17,629 nt of DNA from Gammaproteobacteria bacterium (GCA_028694565.1 JAQVKR010000007.1:1-17629); one strand, 5' to 3'; positions 8,209 through 14,752 are shown, counted from the stretch's first letter. Numbers and translations: made by a program. Notes: a model not told the origin generated them from the sequence alone.

Positions 8209-8802
8209 TCAGTCGTTCGGTGCCAGCAGGGGCCACAGGAAGTACCAGAGCGGCTCCGCCTCGGCATCCAGCGGGAATTCGAAGTCGTAGATGGACCAGC
8301 GGGCGATGAGACCCTGGATCAGGGCGATGATGAAACGTGCGGCGGCATCGGTATCCAGATCGGCGCGAAAGTGTCCGCTCTCGATCCCCTCGGCGAGGAG
8401 GGCGGACATCCGCGTGGTGTAGCGATCCATGACCTTCCGCACCACGGCCTTGAGCTTGGGCGACTCGGAGTGGAGACGATCCGAGAAGATCAGGCGGGGC
8501 ACGCCGCGCTGGCGGGAGACGAAGGCCAGTTGCCGGGTGATGATCTGCTGCAGCCGCTCATCGGCCGGCGCCTTCGCCGTGAACAGGCCGTCCAGGGCGG
8601 CGAACAGGCCATCGGCCACCCAGTTTATGGCGGCGCTGAAAATGGCGTCGCGACTCTTGAAGTGACGGAAGATGGTCGGCTGGGCAATCCCCACCCGATC
8701 GGCGATGGCCTGGGTGGTCACTTTCTTCACGCCGTGCTCCGCCGCCAGTTCCAGGACGCCCTGGACGATTTCGGCTTTGCGTTCCTCGGTTGGCTTGCCC
8801 AT
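8209..8802 (-). CDS. TetR/AcrR-family transcriptional regulator
   Basis: 197 residues from the ATG at 8802-8800; a TTG at 8820 would add six residues. The N-terminal helix-turn-helix is canonical: 'KAEIVQGVLELAAEHGVKKVTTQAIADRVGIAQPTIFRHFKSRDAIF' spans about residues 9-55 and ends in the family 'FRHFKS' signature. The C-terminal part is an all-helical ligand/dimerisation domain ('RFIIALIQGLIARWS' near its end). It probably represses itself, the divergent hydrogenase-type gene and the downstream cytochrome c' gene, since matching 21-bp motifs lie on both sides of it. The inducer is unknown. The nearby efflux operon lacks a visible copy of the motif, so local control of the pump is not supported. 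Confidence 0.93.
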   Translation of the reverse strand: MGKPTEERKAEIVQGVLELAAEHGVKKVTTQAIADRVGIAQPTIFRHFKSRDAIFSAAINWVADGLFAALDGLFTAKAPADERLQQIITRQLAFVSRQRGVPRLIFSDRLHSESPKLKAVVRKVMDRYTTRMSALLAEGIESGHFRADLDTDAAARFIIALIQGLIARWSIYDFEFPLDAEAEPLWYFLWPLLAPND

Positions 8803-8821
8803 ACTTTTTACAGGAATCAAT

Positions 8822-8842
8822 TGTGAGTGATTAATTGCTTTT
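8822..8842. promoter_or_regulatory. Copy B of the 21-bp shared motif in the TetR/hydrogenase-subunit divergent promoter
   Basis: On the plus strand it reads TGTGAGTGATTAAT then TGCTTTT, the reverse complement of copy A with one mismatch. It lies in the 74-base gap between the TetR ATG and the hydrogenase-type ATG, so one bound protein could control both. The central ATTAAT is palindromic, but the flanking half-sites are only partly symmetric. No clear -10/-35 pair can be fixed in this gap. Confidence 0.78.
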
Positions 8843-8876
8843 TACGCCTAAACGTTTCCCGGGTCAAGGGCTGGCG

Positions 8877-10118
8877 ATGGGGGAAGGGGCTATGAAGCGG
8901 TTTCTCCATGCGGGGAGATGCGGTGGTGGAGGCGGCGCGCCCACCCTCGCGGCACCCACGCCGCCGTCGGGGAGGGGATTGTCCAGGCGCGCCTTCCTCA
9001 AGTGGGCCGCGGTGACGGCCTCCAGCCTGTCCCTGCCGGCGCACGCCGCCATGGAACTGGTCGATGCGCTCGATTCCGGCCGCCGGCTGCCCGTCATCTG
9101 GCTCTCGTTCCAGGAGTGCACCGGCTGCAGCGAATCCCTGACCCGTGCCGGGGCGCCCACAATCGAGCGGCTGCTGTTCGGCTTCATCTCCCTGGAATAC
9201 CATCACCTGCTGCAGGCGGCGGCGGGTGCGCGGGCGGAAGCGGCCCGTGACGAGGCGCGGGAGAGGGAGAAGGGCGGCTACCTGCTGGTGGTGGAGGGCT
9301 CGATCCCGACCGCCGCGGGCGGCGCCTGCGCCACCACGGCGGGGAAGAGCCACCTGGACCAGCTGCGGGTGTTCGCCGCGGACGCGGCCGCGGTCATCGC
9401 CGTGGGCGGCTGCGCGAGCGACGGCGGTCTGCCGGCCGCGGCACCCAATCCAACGGGCGCCATGGGGGTCGGGGCGCTGATGGAGGCGGGCCTGGTGGCG
9501 CGACGGCCACTGGTGAACCTCCCCGGCTGCCCGCCGTTGCCCGTGGTGCTGAGCGGGACGCTGGCCCATTTCCTGGCGTTCGGCCGCTTCCCAGAGAGCG
9601 ATGACGGGGGACGGCCGCTCGCCTTCTACGGCGCCACGGTTCATGAGCGCTGCAGCCGCTACCACTTCTACCAGCAGGGCCTCTTCGCGCGGCGCTTCGA
9701 CGACGAGGGCGCCCGCAAGGGCTGGTGCCTGTACGAACTGGGATGCCGGGGACCGGTCACCCGCAACGCCTGCGCCTCGCACAAGTGGAACGGGGGCGTC
9801 AGCTTCCCGATCCAGTGCGGGCATCCCTGCATCGGCTGTTCGGAAACCGGCTTCTGGGACCGTGATGGCTTCTATCGGCCGCTCGAGGCGGTCGCCCTGG
9901 AGCGTGCCGACGCCTCCGGCCGGGGAGAGGCCCTCTACCAGGGCAACTGCGTCTACTGCCACCCGGTGGACCCGGCCCAGCTCGGCATCTCCCCGGAGGG
10001 CGCGGTTGAGCAGTTGCGATCGAGCGCCATCCGCGCCCACCAACGTTTCAGTTTCACGGATACGGAGCTGCAGGATCTGGAGGCCTACCTGTCCGAGCGG
10101 GGCGCAACGCCGCCATGA
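8877..10118 (+). CDS. [NiFe]-hydrogenase small-subunit homologue with C-terminal c-type heme domain
   Basis: 413 residues from the ATG at 8877 (AAGGG upstream); an ATG at 8892 is also possible. A Tat signal 'LSRRAFLKWAAVTASSLSL' (Arg37-Arg38) directs folded export. The small-subunit core is intact. Proximal cluster ligands are Cys81 and Cys84 in 'ECTGCSES', Cys179 in 'VGGCASDGG' and Cys218 in 'LPGCPPLP'. Distal ligands are His256 and Cys259 (HERC), with Cys284 and Cys290 (WCLYELGC). Medial ligands are Cys299, Cys318 and Cys321 (GHPCIGC), with an extra Cys314 next to the GHPC motif. The CTGC motif is the standard oxygen-sensitive form, not the six-Cys type. The usual C-terminal membrane helix is absent; instead residues about 350-413 form a mini cytochrome c with 'NCVYCH' (Cys358, Cys361, His362) and a 'FTDTELQDLEAYLSE' end helix. 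No Met axial ligand is evident; His388 could serve. No large-subunit gene is in the window. Function is inferred to be periplasmic electron transfer. Confidence 0.9.
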   Translation: MGEGAMKRFLHAGRCGGGGGAPTLAAPTPPSGRGLSRRAFLKWAAVTASSLSLPAHAAMELVDALDSGRRLPVIWLSFQECTGCSESLTRAGAPTIERLLFGFISLEYHHLLQAAAGARAEAARDEAREREKGGYLLVVEGSIPTAAGGACATTAGKSHLDQLRVFAADAAAVIAVGGCASDGGLPAAAPNPTGAMGVGALMEAGLVARRPLVNLPGCPPLPVVLSGTLAHFLAFGRFPESDDGGRPLAFYGATVHERCSRYHFYQQGLFARRFDDEGARKGWCLYELGCRGPVTRNACASHKWNGGVSFPIQCGHPCIGCSETGFWDRDGFYRPLEAVALERADASGRGEALYQGNCVYCHPVDPAQLGISPEGAVEQLRSSAIRAHQRFSFTDTELQDLEAYLSERGATPP

Positions 10119-10183
10119 GCGTGGAACAGGCCGATTCCTTGCATGAGAATGAATCTTGGAAAGCAGTGCAACCAAATGAATAA
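10115..10183 (+). CDS. 22-residue short ORF linking the hydrogenase-type and EF-hand genes
   Basis: ATG at 10115 overlaps the hydrogenase-type stop as ATGA. The ORF (MSVEQADSLHENESWKAVQP, then NE) ends with a TAA at 10181-10183, just inside the preferred EF-hand start (ATG at 10176). Such a chain of overlaps could couple translation of the EF-hand gene to the upstream gene. There is no recognisable domain, and it may be a chance ORF. Confidence 0.25.
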   Translation: MSVEQADSLHENESWKAVQPNE

Positions 10184-10535
10184 AAAAAGTAAAACATGGT
10201 TTTCCCGATGTGAAAGCAGGCTGTTGTTCTGCCTTCTGGCGGCTTTCGTCGTGACCGGCGCCACCGCGGTTGAACCGGCATCCAGACCCTTTTCCGTCCA
10301 CGACCGGGACCAGGACGGCGTCCTGAGCCGCGATGAGTACGCGGCGCTGCTGGGACGGATGCAGGAGCGACAGAAGCAACGGGACATGGCCGGGCGGTTC
10401 CATTCCCCGCGCCTGCTCGATTTCGACGCGGTGGACGCGAATGGCGATGGGCGAATCACGGAAGAGGAGCTGGGGGCGGCGCTCGAATCGCAGCTGGAAC
10501 GCCAGCGCGGCTACCGTCATCACCGCGAACGATAG
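10176..10535 (+). CDS. Exported EF-hand calcium-binding protein
   Basis: 119 residues from the ATG at 10176; in-frame ATGs at 10143 and 10149 are alternatives and neither has a strong ribosome binding site. An N-terminal basic stretch (MNKKSKTWFSRCESR) and hydrophobic core (LLFCLLAAFVVTGATA) form a signal peptide. Two EF-hand loops are clear: 'DRDQDGVLSRDEY' and 'DANGDGRITEEEL', each with Asp/Asn at positions 1, 3 and 5 and Glu at 12, so both should bind calcium. The helix between them is rich in Arg, Gln and Met. It follows the hydrogenase-type gene by 57 bases on the same strand and is probably co-transcribed. A periplasmic calcium sensor or structural partner of the redox protein is possible but not shown. 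Confidence 0.85.
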   Translation: MNKKSKTWFSRCESRLLFCLLAAFVVTGATAVEPASRPFSVHDRDQDGVLSRDEYAALLGRMQERQKQRDMAGRFHSPRLLDFDAVDANGDGRITEEELGAALESQLERQRGYRHHRER

Positions 10536-11008
10536 TATGCGGGTGGGAGTTGCGTGAACGTCCGTCCTCATGGTTGGCGGGTAATCCCGAGCGGTTGAAA
10601 GCGCTGACGCCGCTACCATTCTGGCGCGACCACGCCTCCGGAGATGATTTCCCTAAACTCGCTATAACTGCGTCACCAGAAACTTTAATCGCCCCCTCCC
10701 GCCGGGTGCCGGAGCGAGCGACATCCATTGGCGCTTACTCATCCCTCGCGCGGGGGGCAACCTGTTGAAAGCTCTGCAAGTGGGAGCATCCCCAAATGAA
10801 GGGGCGAACGCTAACCGCCGATTAGTAGTGTAAACGGGGACGAAGCATGGCAATGGCGCCTATACTGCCAAGGGCTCCTTTTAGGCTGGCCGGCTGGTGC
10901 GAATCCGTGGTAAATCCCCTATTATTGCATGGCGCCGGAAGTCGTATTGTAGGTTGGCATTTCGCGGAAATTGAGCTGGGGCTAGGCGTGTCGACAACGG
11001 AGGCTGGC
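10536..11008 (+). other. Intergenic stretch without a convincing gene
   Basis: GC content falls to the right across this stretch. Short ORFs here lack good starts, family motifs or consistent codon use. A small hairpin CCCC-AAATGAA-GGGG lies at 10790-10804 and a short CTAA/TTAG dyad follows near 10811-10825. There is no intrinsic terminator after the EF-hand stop. The stretch may be eroded mobile DNA, but no transposase remnant or terminal repeats could be identified. Confidence 0.5.
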
Positions 11009-11590
11009 ATGAAAGGAATGGTTGTAGTCGTCTTGGCTCTTCTCTTTGCATCTGCTTGCAGCACCAACAGAATTCCTCCTGAAATTCCGGCGACTGTAAC
11101 GAAGCAGGAAGTTGTTTCAATGCCGGTGTTTCATCATCTATCCTCGATTGAAGTATGGGGCTTTGAGGAGACGGAGCCTCGCTTTTTGGTGAGGGACTAC
11201 TATCCGCAAATTAGGCAAAAAATTGTTGATAGCCATTTGTTTAGGCAGAACCCTCTTCGCGAAGGGGATTTATATTGGCTGGACATTAGATGGAGCTATA
11301 GAAATAGGGACGAAGGGGTTGCTGCGGCCACAGGAATATTGCGTGCATTTACCTTGTTCCTTGTGCCAGGCAAAATCACGATGATCCATACCATGGAAAT
11401 TGATGTCCATGAAAATGGAAGGCTCCGAAAGTCGTACCGCTATGACAAGGAGGTTGAATATTGGTCTAATTTGATGACTGAGAACGAGATTAGCGGCGCG
11501 ATCTGGTTTCATAAAGGGGTGAACGCTATTCTTTCTCAATTTTATGAAGACCTAAATAAGGACGGCTACATGGTTATCAAGGGCATATAG
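11009..11590 (+). CDS. Putative lipoprotein of unknown function, AT-rich gene
   Basis: 193 residues from the ATG at 11009, which has GGAGG five bases upstream; an in-frame extension to 10847 is rejected because it buries the signal peptide. 'MKGMVVVVLALLFASACSTN' is a lipoprotein signal with Cys17 as the lipidation site and Ser next, favouring the outer membrane. The rest is soluble: 'LSSIEVWGFEETEPRF', 'YPQIRQKIVDSHLF', and a hydrophobic turn 'GILRAFTLFLVPGKITMIHT' that could be amphipathic or membrane-associated. I do not recognise the family. Codon use is clearly AT-richer than neighbours (many AAT, GAT, TTT and ATA codons), suggesting acquisition by transfer. It stands alone between the redox cassette and dif. 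Confidence 0.75.
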   Translation: MKGMVVVVLALLFASACSTNRIPPEIPATVTKQEVVSMPVFHHLSSIEVWGFEETEPRFLVRDYYPQIRQKIVDSHLFRQNPLREGDLYWLDIRWSYRNRDEGVAAATGILRAFTLFLVPGKITMIHTMEIDVHENGRLRKSYRYDKEVEYWSNLMTENEISGAIWFHKGVNAILSQFYEDLNKDGYMVIKGI

Positions 11591-11910
11591 TACGGTTATC
11601 GGCTGATTGGTAGCCGCCTATCTACGGCCTCTCTTCCGGAAATATTTGGATGTCGTTGGGGTGAGGAATATGCGTGAATCGGTGGGCTCTCCCAAGCGTA
11701 AGTAGTGCTTCCACACTTTAGGGAGCTTACAGAATCGCTGGACCGGAAGTCGTCACTATGCGCAGCCATATGGAGTGGGGCCGGTAGTTTCGAGTCGCGT
11801 TTCCAGCACCGCATCCTCACTAGGTCAGAGGAACAACTCAGGGTGCATCCAGCCCCCTCTAACAGAGCAATGGATGGAAACAGCGACTCCATTTCGACTC
11901 TGCAGGCAAG

Positions 11911-11996
11911 TTTAGGGGTTTGCATGGCAGTGGCTGACAACTTCAGGGGTTTACGTTGAATTTTAGTGGCTTGCGTAAAATTCTTTAGCACTTTGC
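11911..11996 (+). repeat. Four degenerate 13-bp direct repeats left of dif
   Basis: The copies are TTTAGGGGTTTGC (11911), TTCAGGGGTTTAC (11942), TTTAGTGGCTTGC (11962) and TTTAGCACTTTGC (11984), with spacings of 31, 20 and 22 bases, all on the same strand. The cluster ends 48 bases before dif. It could be a protein-binding array or decayed repeat DNA; the last copy matches the first at only ten positions. Confidence 0.45.
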
Positions 11997-12043
11997 AAGC
12001 TCAATCAACAACCTCAAATCCGGGTATGAACACCATCTATAAT

Positions 12044-12071
12044 AGTTCGCATAATGTATATTATGTTAAAT
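12044..12071 (+). other. dif: dif chromosome dimer resolution site (XerC/XerD)
   Basis: The 28 bases split into a XerC arm AGTTCGCATAA (12044-12054), a 6-base centre TGTATA (12055-12060) and a XerD arm TTATGTTAAAT (12061-12071). From CGCATAA onwards all 24 bases equal the E. coli dif site, and the first four fit the gammaproteobacterial consensus (RNTK). XerC and XerD recombine chromosome dimers here under FtsK control. It lies in a gene-free AT-rich pocket, as dif usually does. It marks the replication terminus, and only one copy was found. Confidence 0.97.
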
Positions 12072-12078
12072 TATGTAG

Positions 12079-12119
12079 CCCTTACCGTGAAGTTCCGGGA
12101 CTTATCCGGACGGTAAGGG
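12079..12119. repeat. Bulged inverted repeat immediately right of dif
   Basis: Outer arms CCCTTACCG (12079-12087) and CGGTAAGGG (12111-12119) are perfectly complementary. Inside them TCCGG (12094-12098) pairs with CCGGA (12106-12110), leaving a 6-base bulge on one side and a 7-base loop. It begins 7 bases after dif. It could terminate transcription approaching dif or be part of a mobile or protein-binding element. T-runs beside it are weak (ATTCTTCCT on the right). Confidence 0.6.
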
Positions 12120-12354
12120 ATTCTTCCTGAAGGACTGGCGCCTCTCCTCCTGGACCTCTGGTCCCGTGCACCTGCGTCACGGGGACTCCCCGTCGCCGGA
12201 TGCAGATCGCCGGCACTTCGTTCGGCGGCGGTGCTGACAGGCGCGGGAACGGTGTGTGCGCACCGGCGGGAAGGTGGTGGCCGTTCATCAACTTGCTGAC
12301 TCCCTCCGTGACCGGTTCGGGTCTGCCATCGCCCCGCCCCATTAATTCACGGCA

Positions 12355-12383
12355 TTGCCTCCATCCTGCCCAGCCGGTATCAG
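12355..12383 (+). promoter_or_regulatory. Possible sigma-70 promoter for the sortase-target operon
   Basis: TTGCCT (12355-12360) and TATCAG (12378-12383) are separated by 17 bases and lie about 80 bases before the small ORF start. Agreement with the consensus is partial, so this is only a candidate. Confidence 0.3.
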
Positions 12384-12465
12384 GCCGCTGGTCTGGAATG
12401 CACTCCAGGGACGCTGCCCCAGAATGCGTCCCGGGTCATCGGCCAGGACGGAGAGGTGCGTGCAC

Positions 12466-12645
12466 ATGAAACTGTTCATCCCCATAGAGGATCCCGCCAT
12501 GGATTCGGATGCGTCGGCGGAGCTCCCCATTCCCTACCATCCCGACTACCCCTGCCTGAGGCACTACACGCAGGGCGCCGGTGGCGAGTATCCCGCCGCG
12601 CCGACGGTCACTGATGAATGCGGGGTCGGCCATGGACAGAATTGA
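12466..12645 (+). CDS. Small 59-residue protein of unknown function, first gene of sortase operon
   Basis: The ATG at 12466 has GGAGAGG eight to nine bases upstream, a good ribosome binding site. The protein starts MKLFIPIEDPAMDSDASAEL and continues with a Pro- and Tyr-rich stretch 'PIPYHPDYPCLRHYTQGA'. It has two Cys, no signal peptide and no membrane segment. Its stop overlaps the next gene by 14 bases, so the two are probably translated together. I do not recognise it. A leader or coupling ORF for the sortase target is one possibility; a real small cytoplasmic protein is another. Confidence 0.5.
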   Translation: MKLFIPIEDPAMDSDASAELPIPYHPDYPCLRHYTQGAGGEYPAAPTVTDECGVGHGQN

Positions 12646-14752
12646 AAACCGGAACCCCCGACCGGCGCCGGGCGGGTGTGAACGGCATCACCGGATGCGT
12701 GGCGTCCGCGCCCTGCTCCTCGTTGTCCTGTTGGCGCTGATCGGGACCGGGTACGCCGAGCGGATCAGGGCCGCCATTCTCCCGAAAAGCCACTTTGAAG
12801 GCGGTGCCCTGCTGTTCAGCGCCAGCCCCGAATCAGAGCCGCTGCCGGCGCCGCTCCAGAGCACCGAGGCGGTTATCCGGGTCACGGGCATGCTGGCGCG
12901 GGTCCGGGTCATGCAACGGTTCCGCAATCCGGCGTCCGCATGGGTCGAGGGCCGCTACATCTTCCCGCTTCCCGATACCGCCGCGGTGGATCGGATGCGC
13001 TTGCAGGTGGGCGAACGCCTCATCGAAGGCCAGATCCGGGAACGCGGGGAGGCGCAGCGCGTCTACGCCGCCGCGGCCGCAAGCGGGCGCCGCGCCGCGT
13101 TGGTGGAGCAGGAGCGGCCGAACATATTCACCACCTCGGTGGCCAATATTCCCCCGGGCGGCACCGTGACCGTGGAACTGGAGTACCAGCAGGCGGTGAG
13201 CTACAGCGATGGCCGGTTCAGCCTGCGCTTTCCCATGGTGGTGGGTCCCCGCTACATCCCGGGTCGGCCCGTTGTCCCGGATGACGACGGCGCGTCCCTT
13301 TCCACGCCGGTGGTGCCCGATGCCGGCCGCATCAGCCCGCCCGTCCGGCACCCCGCCGACGGTCCGGTCAACCCCGTGCGGCTGAGCGCGGAGCTGGAGT
13401 CCGGATTCCCCCTGGCCGGGGTCGAGAGCCTCTACCATGCCGTTGCCGTGGAGCAACAGGATGAGCTCCGTTATCGCATCGGACTCGCCGAGGGACCGGT
13501 GCCCGCCGATCGCGACTTCGTCCTGCAGTGGCGCCCGCGGCCGGGCGCCGAGCCGCGCACGGCGCTGTTCGGCGAAGCGGACGCCGCCGGCACGGGCGGC
13601 TATGGCCTGGTGCAGATCCTGCCGCCCTTCGGCGACGACTCCCCTGCCCCGCCGCCGCGGGAGATGGTGCTGGTCATCGATGTCTCCGGCTCCATGCACG
13701 GCGAGTCCATCGCCCAGGCCCGGGCAGCGCTGAGCCTCTCCCTGGAGCGCCTGCGTCCCGGGGATCGGTTCAACATCATCCGCTTCAACCACCGTGCGCA
13801 GGCGCTGTTCCCGGCCTCCCGTCAGGCCGATGACCGCAGCCTGTCCATGGCCCGGCGTCTCGTTGCCGGCCTGGAAGCCGAGGGCGGCACGGAGATGCTC
13901 GCCGCCCTGCAGCTCGCCCTGGACCAGCCGCAGGATCCCGAGCAGCTGCGCCAGGTGGTGTTCATCACCGACGGTGCGGTGGGCGACGAGGATCGCTTGT
14001 TCGATTACATCCGCCGGCACGCCGGCGCCAGCCGGCTGTTCACGGTGGGCATCGGTTCGGCGCCCAACGGGCACTTCATGCGCAAGGCGGCGGGATTCGG
14101 CCGCGGCACCTTCACCCATATCGGCCGACCAGGCGAGGTGTCGGAGCGAATGGGAGAGCTGCTGCGCAAGCTGGAGTCGCCCCAGCTCACCCACCTGGAG
14201 CTCACCATGCGGGACGGGGCTGCCCCGGTTCGCGTCCTGCCGGAGCGGATTCCCGATCTCTACCGTGGCGAGCCGCTGCTGCTCACGCTGCACTGGACCG
14301 GTGCGGCACCGGCAATCGAGGTGCGCGGCCGGCTGGCGGGCAGGCCCTGGTCACAGGCCCTGACGCTCGATCAGGCCCGGCCGGGCGCGGGTGTCGGCGT
14401 GCTGTGGGCGCGCCGCCGCATCGAGGCGCTCATGGACGCCCACCGGGCGAGCCGCGACGAGACGGTTCGCGACGAGCTCCGCCGGGCGGTGGTCGGGGTG
14501 GCGCTGGCCCACCACCTGGCGAGCCCCTTCACCAGCCTGGTGGCGGTGGACGTGACGCCCGCGCGGCCCGGCGCCGAGAGCCTGCGGCAGCGGACCGTGG
14601 AAACCAACCTGCCCCAGGGTTGGGACTACGACCACGTATTCGGTCTTCCGCAGACCGCCACGCCGGGTCCGCTGCTGCGCTGGCTGGGGCTGGCGCTGGT
14701 GTTCGGAACCCTCCTCGGCTGGCGCCTGCTGCCGGGGAGATTCCGGGCGTGA
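12632..14752 (+). CDS. Proteobacterial sortase target protein with VIT and VWA domains
   Basis: About 706 residues from the ATG at 12632; ATGs at 12614 and 12695 are alternatives. A hydrophobic export segment lies at residues 22-42 (MRGVRALLLVVLLALIGTGYA). A VIT domain follows ('RVRVMQRFRNPASAWVEGRY', 'FPLPDTAAVDRMRL', 'PNIFTTSVANIPPGGTVTVE'), about residues 65-215. The VWA domain begins at 'EMVLVIDVSGSMHGESIAQA' with the metal-binding DxSxS motif at about residue 350, and continues through 'FITDGAVGDE'. The C-terminus is a sorting signal: LPQTA at about residues 671-675, a hydrophobic stretch (LLRWLGLALVFGTLLGWRLL) and an Arg-containing tail. This is the layout of the 'marine proteobacterial sortase target protein' family (TIGR03788). 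The adjacent sortase gene overlaps it by four bases, so this is a dedicated enzyme-substrate pair. Biological role unknown; surface adhesion is plausible from the VWA domain. Confidence 0.95.
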   Translation: MDRIENRNPRPAPGGCERHHRMRGVRALLLVVLLALIGTGYAERIRAAILPKSHFEGGALLFSASPESEPLPAPLQSTEAVIRVTGMLARVRVMQRFRNPASAWVEGRYIFPLPDTAAVDRMRLQVGERLIEGQIRERGEAQRVYAAAAASGRRAALVEQERPNIFTTSVANIPPGGTVTVELEYQQAVSYSDGRFSLRFPMVVGPRYIPGRPVVPDDDGASLSTPVVPDAGRISPPVRHPADGPVNPVRLSAELESGFPLAGVESLYHAVAVEQQDELRYRIGLAEGPVPADRDFVLQWRPRPGAEPRTALFGEADAAGTGGYGLVQILPPFGDDSPAPPPREMVLVIDVSGSMHGESIAQARAALSLSLERLRPGDRFNIIRFNHRAQALFPASRQADDRSLSMARRLVAGLEAEGGTEMLAALQLALDQPQDPEQLRQVVFITDGAVGDEDRLFDYIRRHAGASRLFTVGIGSAPNGHFMRKAAGFGRGTFTHIGRPGEVSERMGELLRKLESPQLTHLELTMRDGAAPVRVLPERIPDLYRGEPLLLTLHWTGAAPAIEVRGRLAGRPWSQALTLDQARPGAGVGVLWARRRIEALMDAHRASRDETVRDELRRAVVGVALAHHLASPFTSLVAVDVTPARPGAESLRQRTVETNLPQGWDYDHVFGLPQTATPGPLLRWLGLALVFGTLLGWRLLPGRFRA

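Larger units (their letters stand above)
11591..12465. other. Terminus intergenic region holding repeats, dif and a stem-loop
   Basis: No gene is supported in these 875 bases. A minus-strand ORF at 11596-11991 has no domain, no good start and unusual composition. The left two-thirds is AT-rich and carries four degenerate repeats and the dif site. After the stem-loop at 12079-12119 the sequence returns abruptly to high GC, and the last part is the upstream region of the sortase-target operon. Confidence 0.7.

Noticed and set aside
8817..10619. A 600-codon minus-strand ORF opposite the hydrogenase-type gene
   Set aside because: The plus strand has intact cluster ligands, a Tat signal and a heme motif. 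The antisense frame has no recognisable features.
10795..10850. Possible integron attC or insertion-sequence end near CGCTAAC and the CTAA/TTAG dyad
   Set aside because: The paired attC core sites (RYYYAAC and GTTRRRY) are not both present and no integrase or transposase is visible.
11596..11991. A 131-codon minus-strand ORF left of dif
   Set aside because: It overlaps the repeat array, has no convincing start or motif and has composition typical of non-coding DNA.
12341..12350. ATTAATTCAC resembling part of the TetR motif upstream of the sortase operon
   Set aside because: Only about ten bases match with a shift in spacing, which is expected by chance.
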